Made by a program: the position numbers and the translations under genes
Assembly: GCF_000972385.1 (NCBI RefSeq)
Contig: NZ_JXTE01000022.1
Location: forward strand, 49,360 to 113,359
Origin: Streptomyces sp. WM6386
GTDB lineage: Bacteria; Actinomycetota; Actinomycetes; Streptomycetales; Streptomycetaceae
Direction: 5' to 3'
Length of the DNA stretch: 64,000 bases
Part shown: positions 17,509-26,207 of the stretch, one piece after another
Position numbering within the stretch: position 1 is the first letter of the stretch
Layout of the letters: each line of letters opens with the position of its first letter
Notes under the pieces: model-generated
Databases searched by the model: none
The model's input: only the letters and a program-made list of their open reading frames with translations
What the model was told of the DNA's origin: nothing

Positions 17509-18524
17509 TCGGGAGCGGTGCTGGCCCGGACCACGAGATGGGGTTCGATGGCGACTCCGGGCGCCCCGGAGGGGGCCCGCCCCTCGATGAGGTCCAGCAG
17601 CAGGGCGATGCTGTGCTTGCCCACCGTCGCGAAGTCCTGCCGGACGGTGGTGAGCGGTGGCGCGAAGAACTCCGATTCCGGGATGTCGTCGAAGCCGACC
17701 ACCGCGACGTCCTGGGGAGTGCGCACGCCCGCCTCACGCAGCGCCCGCAACACCCCCAGCGCCATCTGGTCGTTGGCGACGAAGACGGCGGTGAGTCCAC
17801 GGCCCACCCAGCCGGCCAGTTCCTGGCCCGCACGGTAGCCCGAAAGCGGGCTCCAGTCCCCCCGCAGCGACGTCGGCGGCTCGATGCCCGCCGCTTCGAG
17901 GGTCGCCCGCCAGCCGGTCTCCCGGTCGGCCGCCTCCTGCCAGTCCTCGGGCCCGGCGAGATGCCAGACCGTCCGGTGGCCGGCGGCCAGCAGATGGCCG
18001 GTGGCCAGGCGTGCGCCCAGTTGCTGGTCCACGTTGACGCTGGGGATCTCCGCGCCGGACCCGGTCCCCACGGCCACCACCGGGAAGGGATGGCGGAGTT
18101 CGGCGAGGGCCTCGACCGCGGAGCGCTGGGGAGCGAGGGCGATCACCCCCTCCACCCCGCCCTCGCTGAGATGGTCCAGGGCCTCGGAGAGCGTCTCCAC
18201 CGCCAGCCTGCGCAGACTGACCGTCGAGACGGTGTACCCGGCGGCGCGCGCCGCGTCCTCCAGCGCGAACAGGGTGCTGGCCGGTCCGTAGAGCGTGGTG
18301 TTGGAGGCGACCACACCCAGGGTCCGGGTGCGCCGGGTGACCAGGGCCCGGGCGGAGGAGTTGCGGCGGTAGCCCATCTCCTCGATCGCACGCAGCACTC
18401 TGGCCCGGGTCTCGTCCCGCACGTTGGGATGATCCCCCAGAACGCGGGACACGGTCTGATGGGACACCCCGGCAAGGCGTGCCACATCGGCCATGGTGGG
18501 CGGCCGGAGCTGTAAGTGGTTCAC
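17505..18524 (-). CDS. LacI family transcriptional regulator
   Basis: 339 residues. The N-terminal HTH is TMADVARLAGVSHQTVSRVL plus the hinge helix NSSARALV. The sugar-binding core contains TLGVVASNTTLYGPA, FVANDQMALGVLRAL and VGFDDIPESEFFAPPLTTV. GTG at 18524 has AGGAGG upstream; an upstream in-frame ATG lies outside the conserved region. A lac-operator-like palindrome (18566-18581) lies 42 bp ahead of the start, so autoregulation is likely. The gene is immediately upstream of the ytf-type operon in the same direction and is its probable local regulator, in addition to the IclR box on that operon. Confidence 0.93.
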   Translation of the reverse strand: MNHLQLRPPTMADVARLAGVSHQTVSRVLGDHPNVRDETRARVLRAIEEMGYRRNSSARALVTRRTRTLGVVASNTTLYGPASTLFALEDAARAAGYTVSTVSLRRLAVETLSEALDHLSEGGVEGVIALAPQRSAVEALAELRHPFPVVAVGTGSGAEIPSVNVDQQLGARLATGHLLAAGHRTVWHLAGPEDWQEAADRETGWRATLEAAGIEPPTSLRGDWSPLSGYRAGQELAGWVGRGLTAVFVANDQMALGVLRALREAGVRTPQDVAVVGFDDIPESEFFAPPLTTVRQDFATVGKHSIALLLDLIEGRAPSGAPGVAIEPHLVVRASTAPD

Positions 18525-18565
18525 GGTCGCACCTCCTGGCGGTCGGTGATCGGATGCGGTGCACA

Positions 18566-18581
18566 TTGTGAGCGCTAACAA
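18566..18581. promoter_or_regulatory. LacI-type operator
   Basis: TTGTGAGCGCTAACAA is a palindrome with one mismatched pair, centred on AGCGCT and strikingly like the E. coli lac operator. It sits 42-57 bp upstream of the lacI-family start. Confidence 0.75.
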
Positions 18582-18711
18582 TTCATGGCGGTCAAGAGGG
18601 CTGCAGCAGGGAAGGCGTCACGGTTGAATAACGCCGCAGGCTGCGGGAGTTGAAATACCGGACGGTTGTGTACGTCACCAAGACCGTTACGCCGTTCGAC
18701 CATCCGACCCA

Positions 18712-18778
18712 TTGACACCCCGGCCGAGACATCCTTACCGTCAGGCCAGCATTTCGAACGTGAGCCGAAATTTCGAAC
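18712..18778 (+). promoter_or_regulatory. Promoter with IclR-type box upstream of the dehydratase operon
   Basis: -35 TTGACA (18712-18717), 18-bp spacer, -10 TACCGT (18736-18741), half-site TTTCGAAC (18752-18759) and full box CGAAATTTCGAAC (18766-18778). The box is placed 34 bp from the -10, as at the arabinanase promoters. Confidence 0.75.
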
Positions 18779-18807
18779 AAGCCGGAAAGTCTAGAGGAGT
18801 AGCTGAC

Positions 18808-19968
18808 GTGCGCATCACGGGAATCAGCACGCACGTGGTCGGGACGCCATGGCGGAACCTGACCTACGTCCAGGTGCACACCGACGAGGGGCTCACCGGA
18901 GTCGGCGAGACCCGCATGCTGGGCCACACCGACGCCCTGCTCGGCTATCTGCACGAGGCGCAGACCAACCACATTCTCGGGTCGGACCCGTTCGCTGTCG
19001 AGGATCTCGTCAAGCGGATGAAGTACGGCGACTACGGCCGGGCCGGCGAGATCGTGATGTCCGGTATCGCCGTGATCGAGATGGCCTGCTGGGACATCAA
19101 GGGCAAGGCCCTGGGCGTCCCGGTCTGGCAGCTGCTGGGCGGCAAGGTCACCGACAAGGTCAAGGCGTACGCCAACGGCTGGTACACCACCGAGCGGACC
19201 CCGGAGGCCTATCACAAGGCCGCCCAGGGGGTCATGGAGCGCGGGTACAAGGCGCTCAAGATCGACCCCTTCGGCACCGGGCACTTCGAGCTCGACCACG
19301 AGCAGAGCATGTACGCCGTCTCCCTCATCGAGGCCGTCCGGGACGCCATCGGCCCCGACGCCGAGCTGATGCTGGAGATGCACGGCCGGTTCTCCCCCGC
19401 CACCGCCGTGCGGCTCGCCAAGGACCTCGCCCCCTTCAAGCCCGCCTGGCTGGAGGAGCCGGTGCCGCCGGAGAACCTGAAGGCGCTGGAGAAGGTCGCC
19501 GCCAAGGTCGACATGCCGGTCGCCACCGGTGAGCGGATCCACGACCGCATCGAGTTCCGCGAGCTCTTCGAGAGCCAGGCCGTGGACATCATCCAGCCCG
19601 ACGTCGGCCACATCGGCGGCATCTGGGAGACCCGGAAGCTGGCCGCGACCGCCGAGACCCACTACATGCTGGTCGCGCCCCACAACGTGGGCGGGCCGGT
19701 CCTGACCGCCGCCTCGCTCCAGGTCGGCTTCACCGCGCCGAACTTCAAGATCCTCGAGCACTTCAACGACTTCGCCGACGCGGACATCAAGAAGGTCGTC
19801 AAGGGCGCCCCGCAGGTCGTGGACGGCTACTTCCACCTCTCCGACGCCCCTGGCCTCGGCGTCGAGCTGGACGTCGACGCCGCCGCCGAGTTCCCGCAGC
19901 AGCAGGCCCGCTTCGACCTGTGGGCCGACGGCTGGGAGCAGCGCAAGCCCAAGGGCGCCGAGCAGTGA
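18808..19968 (+). CDS. Enolase-superfamily sugar-acid dehydratase (galactonate dehydratase-like)
   Basis: 386 residues. The capping domain is followed by a TIM barrel with metal ligands E190 (LMLEMHGRF), E216 (WLEEP) and E242 (ATGERIHDR). Candidate catalytic residues are H192 and H292 (APHNVGGP), an arrangement like D-galactonate dehydratase; the second-strand motif reads LKID. Such enzymes remove water from aldonic acids to give 2-keto-3-deoxy acids. In an arabinan/galactan locus, L-arabinonate or galactonate are the likely substrates; sequence alone does not decide. GTG at 18808 follows GAGGAG. It overlaps the dehydrogenase gene by GTGA and is preceded by the shared operator box. Confidence 0.9.
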   Translation: MRITGISTHVVGTPWRNLTYVQVHTDEGLTGVGETRMLGHTDALLGYLHEAQTNHILGSDPFAVEDLVKRMKYGDYGRAGEIVMSGIAVIEMACWDIKGKALGVPVWQLLGGKVTDKVKAYANGWYTTERTPEAYHKAAQGVMERGYKALKIDPFGTGHFELDHEQSMYAVSLIEAVRDAIGPDAELMLEMHGRFSPATAVRLAKDLAPFKPAWLEEPVPPENLKALEKVAAKVDMPVATGERIHDRIEFRELFESQAVDIIQPDVGHIGGIWETRKLAATAETHYMLVAPHNVGGPVLTAASLQVGFTAPNFKILEHFNDFADADIKKVVKGAPQVVDGYFHLSDAPGLGVELDVDAAAEFPQQQARFDLWADGWEQRKPKGAEQ

Positions 19969-20969
19969 GCACGGCCGTCGTCATCGGGGCGCCCGGCGAG
20001 CACGAGCTCGTCGAGCACACCCCTCGTGAGCCCGCCGCCGGGGAGGCCCTGGTCCGCGTCCACGCGGTCGGCATCTGCGGCAGCGACCGCGAGGTGTACC
20101 AGGGCAACCGGCCCGAGGGGTACGTCCGTTACCCGCTCACCCCGGGCCACGAGTGGTCCGGCACGGTCGTGGCGGTGGGCTCCGGGGTTCCGGCCTCGCT
20201 GGTGGGCCGCAAGGTGGTGGGCGAGGGTTTCCGCAACTGCCAGGTCTGCGACCGCTGCCACGAGGGCGAAACCACGCTGTGCACGGCCGGCTACGAGGAG
20301 ACCGGGTTCACCCAGCCCGGTGCCATGGCCACCACGCTCACCCTGCCCGCCCGGCTGCTGCACGCCCTCCCGGACGACGCCGACCTGACGGCGGCGGCGC
20401 TCCTGGAGCCCGCCGCGTGCATCGCGGCCGCCGCGCTCAAGGCGAACGCGCGGCCCGGTGAGCGGGTCGCGGTGGTGGGCACGGGGACGCTCGGGATGTT
20501 CGCCGTGCAGTTCCTGAAGGCGGGCTCGCCCTCGGAGCTGCTGGTGGTCGGCACCCGCCCGGACCGTGCGGAGCTGTCGAAGAAGTTCGGCGCCACCGAC
20601 TTCCGCACCCGGGACCAGGAGCTGCCCGACGACTTCGACGTCGTCATCGAGACCGCCGGGTCGGCGTCGGCCGCGAACACCGCGGCCTCGCTGCTCAGAC
20701 GCGGTGGCCGGCTCGTCCTCACCGGTATCCCGGCGCCGGGTGCCGACGGCCTCGACCCCACCGATCTCGTCGTACGCCAGCTGGAGGTGCACACCGTGTT
20801 CGGGGCGCCGCCGGATGCCTGGGCGCACACCGTGCGGGTCTTCGGGGCCGGGCTGCTCGATCCGCTGCCGCTCGTCACGCACGAGCTGCCGCTGGATGAG
20901 TTTGCGCAGGCCATCGACTTGGTGGGGTCCGGCGACCCGAAGGTCGGAAAGGTCCTCCTCCGGCCGTGA
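19965..20969 (+). CDS. Zinc-dependent alcohol/sugar dehydrogenase (MDR family)
   Basis: 334 residues. The catalytic zinc site includes C38 (GICGSD) and H62-E63 (PGHEWSG). The structural zinc lobe has C92, C95, C98 and C106. The cofactor domain shows VAVVGTGTLGMFAVQFLKAG. Relatives oxidise polyols, threonine or sugars. Coupled by GTGA overlap to the sugar-acid dehydratase, it is a candidate for the first step (sugar 1-dehydrogenase) or for oxidising a downstream aldehyde or alcohol; this is inference from context. The transcript appears to end at a 12-bp inverted repeat just after the gene. Confidence 0.9.
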   Translation: MSTAVVIGAPGEHELVEHTPREPAAGEALVRVHAVGICGSDREVYQGNRPEGYVRYPLTPGHEWSGTVVAVGSGVPASLVGRKVVGEGFRNCQVCDRCHEGETTLCTAGYEETGFTQPGAMATTLTLPARLLHALPDDADLTAAALLEPAACIAAAALKANARPGERVAVVGTGTLGMFAVQFLKAGSPSELLVVGTRPDRAELSKKFGATDFRTRDQELPDDFDVVIETAGSASAANTAASLLRRGGRLVLTGIPAPGADGLDPTDLVVRQLEVHTVFGAPPDAWAHTVRVFGAGLLDPLPLVTHELPLDEFAQAIDLVGSGDPKVGKVLLRP

Positions 20970-20983
20970 CACATCTCTGAGCC

Positions 20984-21025
20984 GTACGCCGGTACGGGGT
21001 ACCTGACGACTTCGTACCGGCGTAC
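20984..21025 (+). terminator. Inverted repeat, probable terminator
   Basis: Perfect 12-bp arms GTACGCCGGTAC (20984-20995) and GTACCGGCGTAC (21014-21025) with an 18-nt loop, 15 bp after the dehydrogenase stop. It lies upstream of the operator of the next gene, so it could also be a regulatory hairpin. Confidence 0.65.
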
Positions 21026-21063
21026 ATCCAAGGCCTTCTCCATCCAGAGCCGCGACCCTCGTC

Positions 21064-21076
21064 CGAAATATCGAAC
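21064..21076 (+). promoter_or_regulatory. IclR-type box upstream of the TIM-barrel gene
   Basis: CGAAATATCGAAC, the same box as at 18766, 31548, 46848 and 52008, ending 14 bp before the GTG start at 21091. No convincing -10 is seen at the spacing found for the other promoters. Confidence 0.65.
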
Positions 21077-21090
21077 CTGAAGGACAGCTT

Positions 21091-22059
21091 GTGACCGAGA
21101 CCACCGCCAGTGCGGCCCGACGACCCGGTGAGCAGGCGCTCGCCGCGCTCGGCCTGAACGCGCCGGCCCTCGACCCGTCCGACGCGTCCCCGCACACCTT
21201 CCCCGGTGGCGGACGCTGGCGCACCGAAGTGCCCTCCGTCGAGGGTCCCGAGGCCCTCGCCGTGGTCCTCAAGGAGTCCTCGCGGCTCGATGTGCCGATC
21301 CATCGGATCAGCCAGGGGTCCGGCATCTGGATGCTCACCGACGCCGAGATCACCGAGATGGTGGAGGCGACCGCCGAGCGTGACATCGAGCTCTGCCTGT
21401 TCACCGGCCCCCGCGGCACCTGGGACATCGGCGGCTCGACCCGGACCGACTCCAAGGGCGGCGGGCTGCGCGCCCGTGGGTACGACGCGGTCGCCGGGTG
21501 CGTCGAGGACGCCGTACGCGCCACCGAGCTGGGTGTGAAGTGCCTGCTCGTCGCCGACGAGGGCGTGTTGTGGGCGCTGCACCGGGCGCGGGTCGCCGGG
21601 ATCATTCCGGCCGACACGACGCTGAAGGTGTCGGCGCTGATCGGGCCGGTGAACCCGGCCGCGTACGCCGTCTACGAGAACCTCGGCGGCGACTCGATCA
21701 ACGTGCCCAGCGATCTGACACTGGATCACCTCACCGAGATCCGCCGGGTGTCGGGCGCTCCCATGGACATGTACATCGAGGCCCCCGACGACCTCGGCGG
21801 CTACATCCGGATGTACGAGGTCGCCGAGCTGATCCGGCGCGGCGCACCGCTCTATCTGAAGTTCGGCCTGTCGAAGGCCCCCGGGATCTACCCGTACGGG
21901 CATCACATGCGCGAGCTCACGCTGTCCACCGCCAAGGAGAGAGTGCGGCGCGGACGGCTCGCCCTGGACCTGCTCGCACGGCATGGAGCGGACGGCGACA
22001 TGGCGCCGCTCGGCTCGCGACTGCCCGGCGCGCTGAAGCGATTCGAAACGCCTGCATAA
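21091..22059 (+). CDS. Unrecognised TIM-barrel-like protein in sugar-acid operon
   Basis: 322 residues, cytoplasmic, not assigned to a named family. Visible features are alternating hydrophobic strands and helices as in a TIM barrel (IELCLFTG, KCLLVADEG, TLKVSALIGPVN, DSINVPSDLTLD, PMDMYIEAPDDLGG, PLYLKFGLSK), a GPRGTWDIGG loop, and a C-terminal helix ERVRRGRLALDLLARHG like the end of DapA-type aldolases. The GTG at 21091 is preceded by AAGGA. It sits between the dehydratase/dehydrogenase pair and the ChvE-type transporter and has the island operator box, so it is probably an enzyme acting on the 2-keto-3-deoxy acid or another intermediate. That role is inference. Confidence 0.72.
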   Translation: MTETTASAARRPGEQALAALGLNAPALDPSDASPHTFPGGGRWRTEVPSVEGPEALAVVLKESSRLDVPIHRISQGSGIWMLTDAEITEMVEATAERDIELCLFTGPRGTWDIGGSTRTDSKGGGLRARGYDAVAGCVEDAVRATELGVKCLLVADEGVLWALHRARVAGIIPADTTLKVSALIGPVNPAAYAVYENLGGDSINVPSDLTLDHLTEIRRVSGAPMDMYIEAPDDLGGYIRMYEVAELIRRGAPLYLKFGLSKAPGIYPYGHHMRELTLSTAKERVRRGRLALDLLARHGADGDMAPLGSRLPGALKRFETPA

Positions 22060-22091
22060 CGTTACGGACAACGCCCCTTCACAGAAGCCGA

Positions 22092-22110
22092 CGGAGTCGC
22101 ACAGACTCCG
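22092..22110 (+). other. Small hairpin ahead of the binding-protein gene
   Basis: CGGAGTC-GCACA-GACTCCG, a perfect 7-bp stem in the 141-bp spacer before the ChvE-type gene. It could be an RNA-processing or attenuation element; no T-run follows. No IclR-type box is seen in this spacer. Confidence 0.5.
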
Positions 22111-22200
22111 ACACAACTTCTCTCGGTCGACCCAGCTCCACCGACAGGCACCCGCACCGCCGGATCGCCCATGGCCCCTAGAACATCAAGGAAGATGATC

Positions 22201-23307
22201 ATGCTGAACCGTAGAGCCGCACTCTCCGCCATAGCCACCTCGGCCGTGCTCACCCTCACCCTCTCGGCCTGCGGCCAGGACAGCGAGGGCGGCAGCGCGG
22301 AGGAGACCGGCAGCGCCAAGGGCGGCACCATCGGCATCTCGATGCCGACCAAGTCCTCCGAGCGCTGGATCGCCGACGGCAAGAACGTCGTCGCGGACCT
22401 GGAGGCCAAGGGCTACAAGACCAGCCTGGTCTACGGCGAGGACGACCCGGAGAACCAGGTCTCGCAGATCGAGAACCTGATCACCAAGGGCGTCAAGGCG
22501 ATCATCGTCGCGGCGATCGACAACAAGTCCCTGGGCGGCGTGCTCCAGCAGGCCAAGGACGCGAACATCCCGGTCATCGCCTACGACCGTCTCATCCTCG
22601 GCTCGGCGAACGTCGACTACTACGCGTCGTTCGACAACACCAAGGTCGGCGAGCTCCAGGCCAACTACATCGTCGAGAAGCTCGGTCTGAAGGAGGGCAA
22701 GGGCCCCTTCAACCTCGAACTCTTCGCCGGCTCCAACGACGACAACAACACCAAGTACTTCTTCGGCGGCGCGATGAGCGTCCTGCAGCCGTACATCGAC
22801 AGCAAGAAGCTGGTCATCCAGTCCGGCCAGAAGGGCCTCACCCAGGTCACCACGCTGCGCTGGGACGGCGCCACGGCGCAGAAGCGCATGGACGACATCC
22901 TGACCAAGTCGTACTCCAGCAAGAAGGTCGACGCGGTCCTCTCGCCCTACGACGGCATCTCGATCGGCATCCTGTCGGCGCTGAAGTCCGACGGCTACGG
23001 CACCAAGAGCAAGCCGCTGCCGGTCCTCACCGGCCAGGACGCCGAGCTCGCCTCGGTGAAGTCGATCATCGCGGGCCAGCAGACGCAGACCGTCTACAAG
23101 GACACCCGTGAGCTCGCCAAGGTCGCCGGCAGCATGGTGGACGCGGTCCTCAACGGCAAGAAGCCGGAGACCAACGACACCAAGACCTACGACAACGGTG
23201 CCAAGGTCGTCCCCGCCTACCTGCTGAAGCCGGTGAGCGTCGACAAGACCAACTACAAGCAGGTCCTGATCGACGGCGGCTACTACACCGAGGGCGACCT
23301 CAAGTAG
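22201..23307 (+). CDS. chvE: Multiple-monosaccharide ABC transporter substrate-binding lipoprotein (ChvE-type)
   Basis: 368 residues. A lipoprotein signal peptide ends LSAC with C24 lipidated. The binding fold includes [66 protein letters not shown] and [21 protein letters not shown], all characteristic of ChvE-family binding proteins for arabinose, galactose, xylose and glucose. ATG at 22201 lies 6 nt after AAGGAAG; an ATG at 22195 is too close to it. It is followed by ATPase and permease genes. With its island neighbours, L-arabinose or D-galactose is the likely main ligand. Confidence 0.94.
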   Translation: MLNRRAALSAIATSAVLTLTLSACGQDSEGGSAEETGSAKGGTIGISMPTKSSERWIADGKNVVADLEAKGYKTSLVYGEDDPENQVSQIENLITKGVKAIIVAAIDNKSLGGVLQQAKDANIPVIAYDRLILGSANVDYYASFDNTKVGELQANYIVEKLGLKEGKGPFNLELFAGSNDDNNTKYFFGGAMSVLQPYIDSKKLVIQSGQKGLTQVTTLRWDGATAQKRMDDILTKSYSSKKVDAVLSPYDGISIGILSALKSDGYGTKSKPLPVLTGQDAELASVKSIIAGQQTQTVYKDTRELAKVAGSMVDAVLNGKKPETNDTKTYDNGAKVVPAYLLKPVSVDKTNYKQVLIDGGYYTEGDLK

Positions 23308-23351
23308 TCCTTCACCGCCTGTAGACAGAACAGAGATTGGAAGGCACGACC

Positions 23352-24902
23352 ATGGCGGGACCCGTCCTGGAAATGCGCTCGATCGTCAAGACCTTTCCCG
23401 GTGTCAAAGCGCTCTCGGACGTCACACTGACCGTCCGGCAGGGCGAGGTCCACGCCATCTGCGGTGAGAACGGCGCCGGTAAGTCCACCTTGATGAAGGT
23501 GCTCTCCGGCGTCCATCCGCACGGCACGTACGAGGGCGAGATCCTCTTCGAGGGGGATCGCTGCGAGTTCAAGGACATCCGCGCGAGCGAGGATCGCGGC
23601 ATCGTGATCATCCACCAGGAGCTCGCGCTGGTGCCCTACCTCTCCCTCGCGGAGAACATCTTCCTCGGCAACGAGCACGCCAAGGGCGGGCTGATCGACT
23701 GGCGCGAGACCCTGCGCCACGCCAGTGAGCTGCTGCGCCGGGTCGGTCTGAGCGACCACCCGGAGACCCGCGTCGCCGACATCGGCGTGGGCAAGCAGCA
23801 GCTCGTGGAGATCGCCAAGGCGCTCTCGAAGAAGGTGAAGCTGCTCATCCTCGACGAGCCGACCGCGGCTCTCAACGACGAGGACAGCGGCAAACTCCTG
23901 GATCTCATCCTGGAGTTGAAGAACCAGGGCATCACCTCGATCATCATCTCCCACAAGCTCAACGAGATCCGCAAGGTCGCCGACTCGGTGACCATCCTGC
24001 GCGACGGGCAGACGATCGAGACGCTCGACGTGAAGGCCAAGGAGACCAGCGAGGACCGGATCATCTCCGGCATGGTCGGTCGCGACCTCGACCACCGCTT
24101 CCCCGAACGCACCGCGTACAAGGGCGAGTCGGAGGAGGCTCCGGCCCTGGAGATCCGCGACTGGACCGTGCACCACCCGATCGACCAGGCGCGCAAGGTG
24201 GTCGACGACGTGTCGATCAACGTCAAGCGCGGGGAGATCGTCGGCATCGCGGGCCTGATGGGTGCGGGACGTACCGAACTCGCCATGAGCGTCTTCGGCC
24301 GCACCTACGGCCGGCACGCGGGCGGCACGGTCCTCAAGGACGGCAAGGAGATCCGCACCAAGAGCGTCTCCGAGGCGGTCGGACACGGCATCGCCTACGT
24401 CACCGAGGACCGCAAGCACTATGGCCTCAACCTCATCGACACCATCAACCGCAACATCTCGCTCAGCGCGCTGGGCAAGGTGTCCAAGCGGGGCATCGTC
24501 GACGAGCACCAGGAGCGGCAGGTCGCCGAGGGCTTCCGCAAGTCCATGAACATCAAGGCACCGACCGTCTTCGAGCCGGTGGGCAAGCTGTCCGGCGGCA
24601 ACCAGCAGAAGGTCGTCCTCAGCAAGTGGATCTTCACGGGTCCCGATGTGCTGATCCTGGACGAGCCGACCCGAGGCATCGACGTGGGTGCCAAGTTCGA
24701 GATCTACACCGTCATCGACCAGCTGGCCGCCCAGGGCAAGGCGGTCGTCTTCATCTCCTCCGAGCTGCCGGAGCTGCTCGGTATGTGCGACCGCATCTAC
24801 ACGATGGCCGCGGGACGGCTGACCGGCGAGTTCTCTCGGGAAGAGGCCTCGCAGGAATCGCTGATGCGCCAGATGACCAAGGACAAAGAGGTAACCCGAT
24901 GA
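23352..24902 (+). CDS. mmsA: Multiple-monosaccharide ABC transporter ATP-binding protein
   Basis: 516 residues, two ABC domains. First Walker [10 protein letters not shown] near residue 38, [20 protein letters not shown] and [13 protein letters not shown]. The second half has [31 protein letters not shown] and [14 protein letters not shown]. It energises uptake of the sugar delivered by the ChvE-type protein. The ATG at 23352 has TTGGAAGG upstream, and the stop overlaps the permease start as ATGA. It is distinct from the YtfR-type ATPase at 14.5-16.0 kb, so the island has two separate CUT2 importers. Confidence 0.94.
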   Translation: MAGPVLEMRSIVKTFPGVKALSDVTLTVRQGEVHAICGENGAGKSTLMKVLSGVHPHGTYEGEILFEGDRCEFKDIRASEDRGIVIIHQELALVPYLSLAENIFLGNEHAKGGLIDWRETLRHASELLRRVGLSDHPETRVADIGVGKQQLVEIAKALSKKVKLLILDEPTAALNDEDSGKLLDLILELKNQGITSIIISHKLNEIRKVADSVTILRDGQTIETLDVKAKETSEDRIISGMVGRDLDHRFPERTAYKGESEEAPALEIRDWTVHHPIDQARKVVDDVSINVKRGEIVGIAGLMGAGRTELAMSVFGRTYGRHAGGTVLKDGKEIRTKSVSEAVGHGIAYVTEDRKHYGLNLIDTINRNISLSALGKVSKRGIVDEHQERQVAEGFRKSMNIKAPTVFEPVGKLSGGNQQKVVLSKWIFTGPDVLILDEPTRGIDVGAKFEIYTVIDQLAAQGKAVVFISSELPELLGMCDRIYTMAAGRLTGEFSREEASQESLMRQMTKDKEVTR

Positions 24903-26143
24903 GCACCGACGTGACCAAGACCCCGGCGGCGGCACCGCCCGGGAAGTCCGCAGGAGCGTCCTCCGACAGCGGGTTGCTGCAGCTGATGCTGGACGGCCTG
25001 CGCCGCAACATGCGCCAGTACGGCATGCTGATCGCCCTCGGTCTGATCGTCGCCCTCTTCGCGGTCTGGACCGACGGCGTGCTGCTCCAGCCGCGCAACG
25101 TCTCCAACCTGGTCCTCCAGAACAGCTACGTCCTGATCCTCGCGATCGGCATGATGCTGGTCATCATCGCGGGCCACATCGACCTGTCGGTCGGCTCGCT
25201 GACCGCGTTCGTGGGCGCGTTCGCGGCCGTACTGACCGTGCAGCACGACGTGGCGTGGCCCGTCGCCGTGGTGCTGTGCCTGATAGTCGGCGCGATAGCG
25301 GGCTCCATCCAGGGCTTCCTCATCGCGTATCTGGGCATACCGTCGTTCATCGTCACGCTCGCCGGCATGCTCGTCTTCCGCGGCTTCACCGAGATCCTGC
25401 TGGAGGGCCAGACCCTCGGCCCGTTCCCGGACAGCCTCCAGAAGATCGGCAACGGCTTCCTGCCGGAGACCGGCCCCGACACCAACTACCACAACATCAC
25501 GCTGCTGCTCGGCCTCGCGCTGATGGTCTTCGTGGTCCTCCAGGAGGTCCGCGACCGCAAGCGCCAGCAGGAGTTCTCCCTCGACGTGCTGCCGCGGAAC
25601 ATCTTCCTGCTGAAGCTCGTCTCGATCGTCGCCGCGGTCCTCGTCGTCACGATGCTGCTCGCCAGCTACAAGGGCGCGCCGATCATCCTGCTGATCCTGG
25701 GTGCGCTGGTCGTCGGCTACGGCTACGTCATGCGCAACGCCGTCTTCGGCCGTCACATCTACGCGATCGGCGGCAACCTGCCGGCCGCGAAGCTGTCCGG
25801 CGTCAAGGACAAGAAGGTCGTCTTCCTCGTCTTCCTGAACATGGGCGCGCTCGCCGCCCTGGCGGGTCTGGCGATCGCGGCCCGACTGAACGCGGCCTCC
25901 CCGAAGGCGGGTCTCAACTACGAACTCGAGGCCATCGCCTCGGCGTTCATCGGTGGCGCGTCCATGAGCGGCGGTGTCGGCACCGTCCTCGGCGCGATCA
26001 TCGGCGGTGTCGTCCTCGGCGTCCTGAACAACGGCATGAACCTCCTCAGCGTCGGCTCCGACTGGCAGCAGGTCATCAAGGGCCTCGCCCTGCTGGCCGC
26101 GGTCGGGTTCGACGTCTGGAACAAGCGCAAGTCCGGCTCGTAG
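24899..26143 (+). CDS. mmsB: Multiple-monosaccharide ABC transporter permease
   Basis: 414 residues, longer than RbsC-type permeases because of an extra hydrophobic/charged segment in the middle ([18 protein letters not shown] to [17 protein letters not shown]), which is typical of the GguB/XylH class. Conserved: [56 protein letters not shown] and [20 protein letters not shown]. The start overlaps the ATPase stop by four bases. A perfect terminator (26166-26191) closes the transporter unit 22 bp after the stop. Confidence 0.94.
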   Translation: MSTDVTKTPAAAPPGKSAGASSDSGLLQLMLDGLRRNMRQYGMLIALGLIVALFAVWTDGVLLQPRNVSNLVLQNSYVLILAIGMMLVIIAGHIDLSVGSLTAFVGAFAAVLTVQHDVAWPVAVVLCLIVGAIAGSIQGFLIAYLGIPSFIVTLAGMLVFRGFTEILLEGQTLGPFPDSLQKIGNGFLPETGPDTNYHNITLLLGLALMVFVVLQEVRDRKRQQEFSLDVLPRNIFLLKLVSIVAAVLVVTMLLASYKGAPIILLILGALVVGYGYVMRNAVFGRHIYAIGGNLPAAKLSGVKDKKVVFLVFLNMGALAALAGLAIAARLNAASPKAGLNYELEAIASAFIGGASMSGGVGTVLGAIIGGVVLGVLNNGMNLLSVGSDWQQVIKGLALLAAVGFDVWNKRKSGS

Positions 26144-26165
26144 AACTGATCGACCGGATCGGATC

Positions 26166-26191
26166 GGGCCCCGCCACGCGGCGGGGCCCTT
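26166..26191 (+). terminator. Rho-independent-type terminator
   Basis: GGGCCCCGCC-ACGC-GGCGGGGCCC followed by TT, between the permease and galM. The galM ribosome-binding site follows within 10 bp, so galM is read through at low level or has another promoter. Confidence 0.85.
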
Positions 26192-26207
26192 CCCATAGGA
26201 GGCACCG

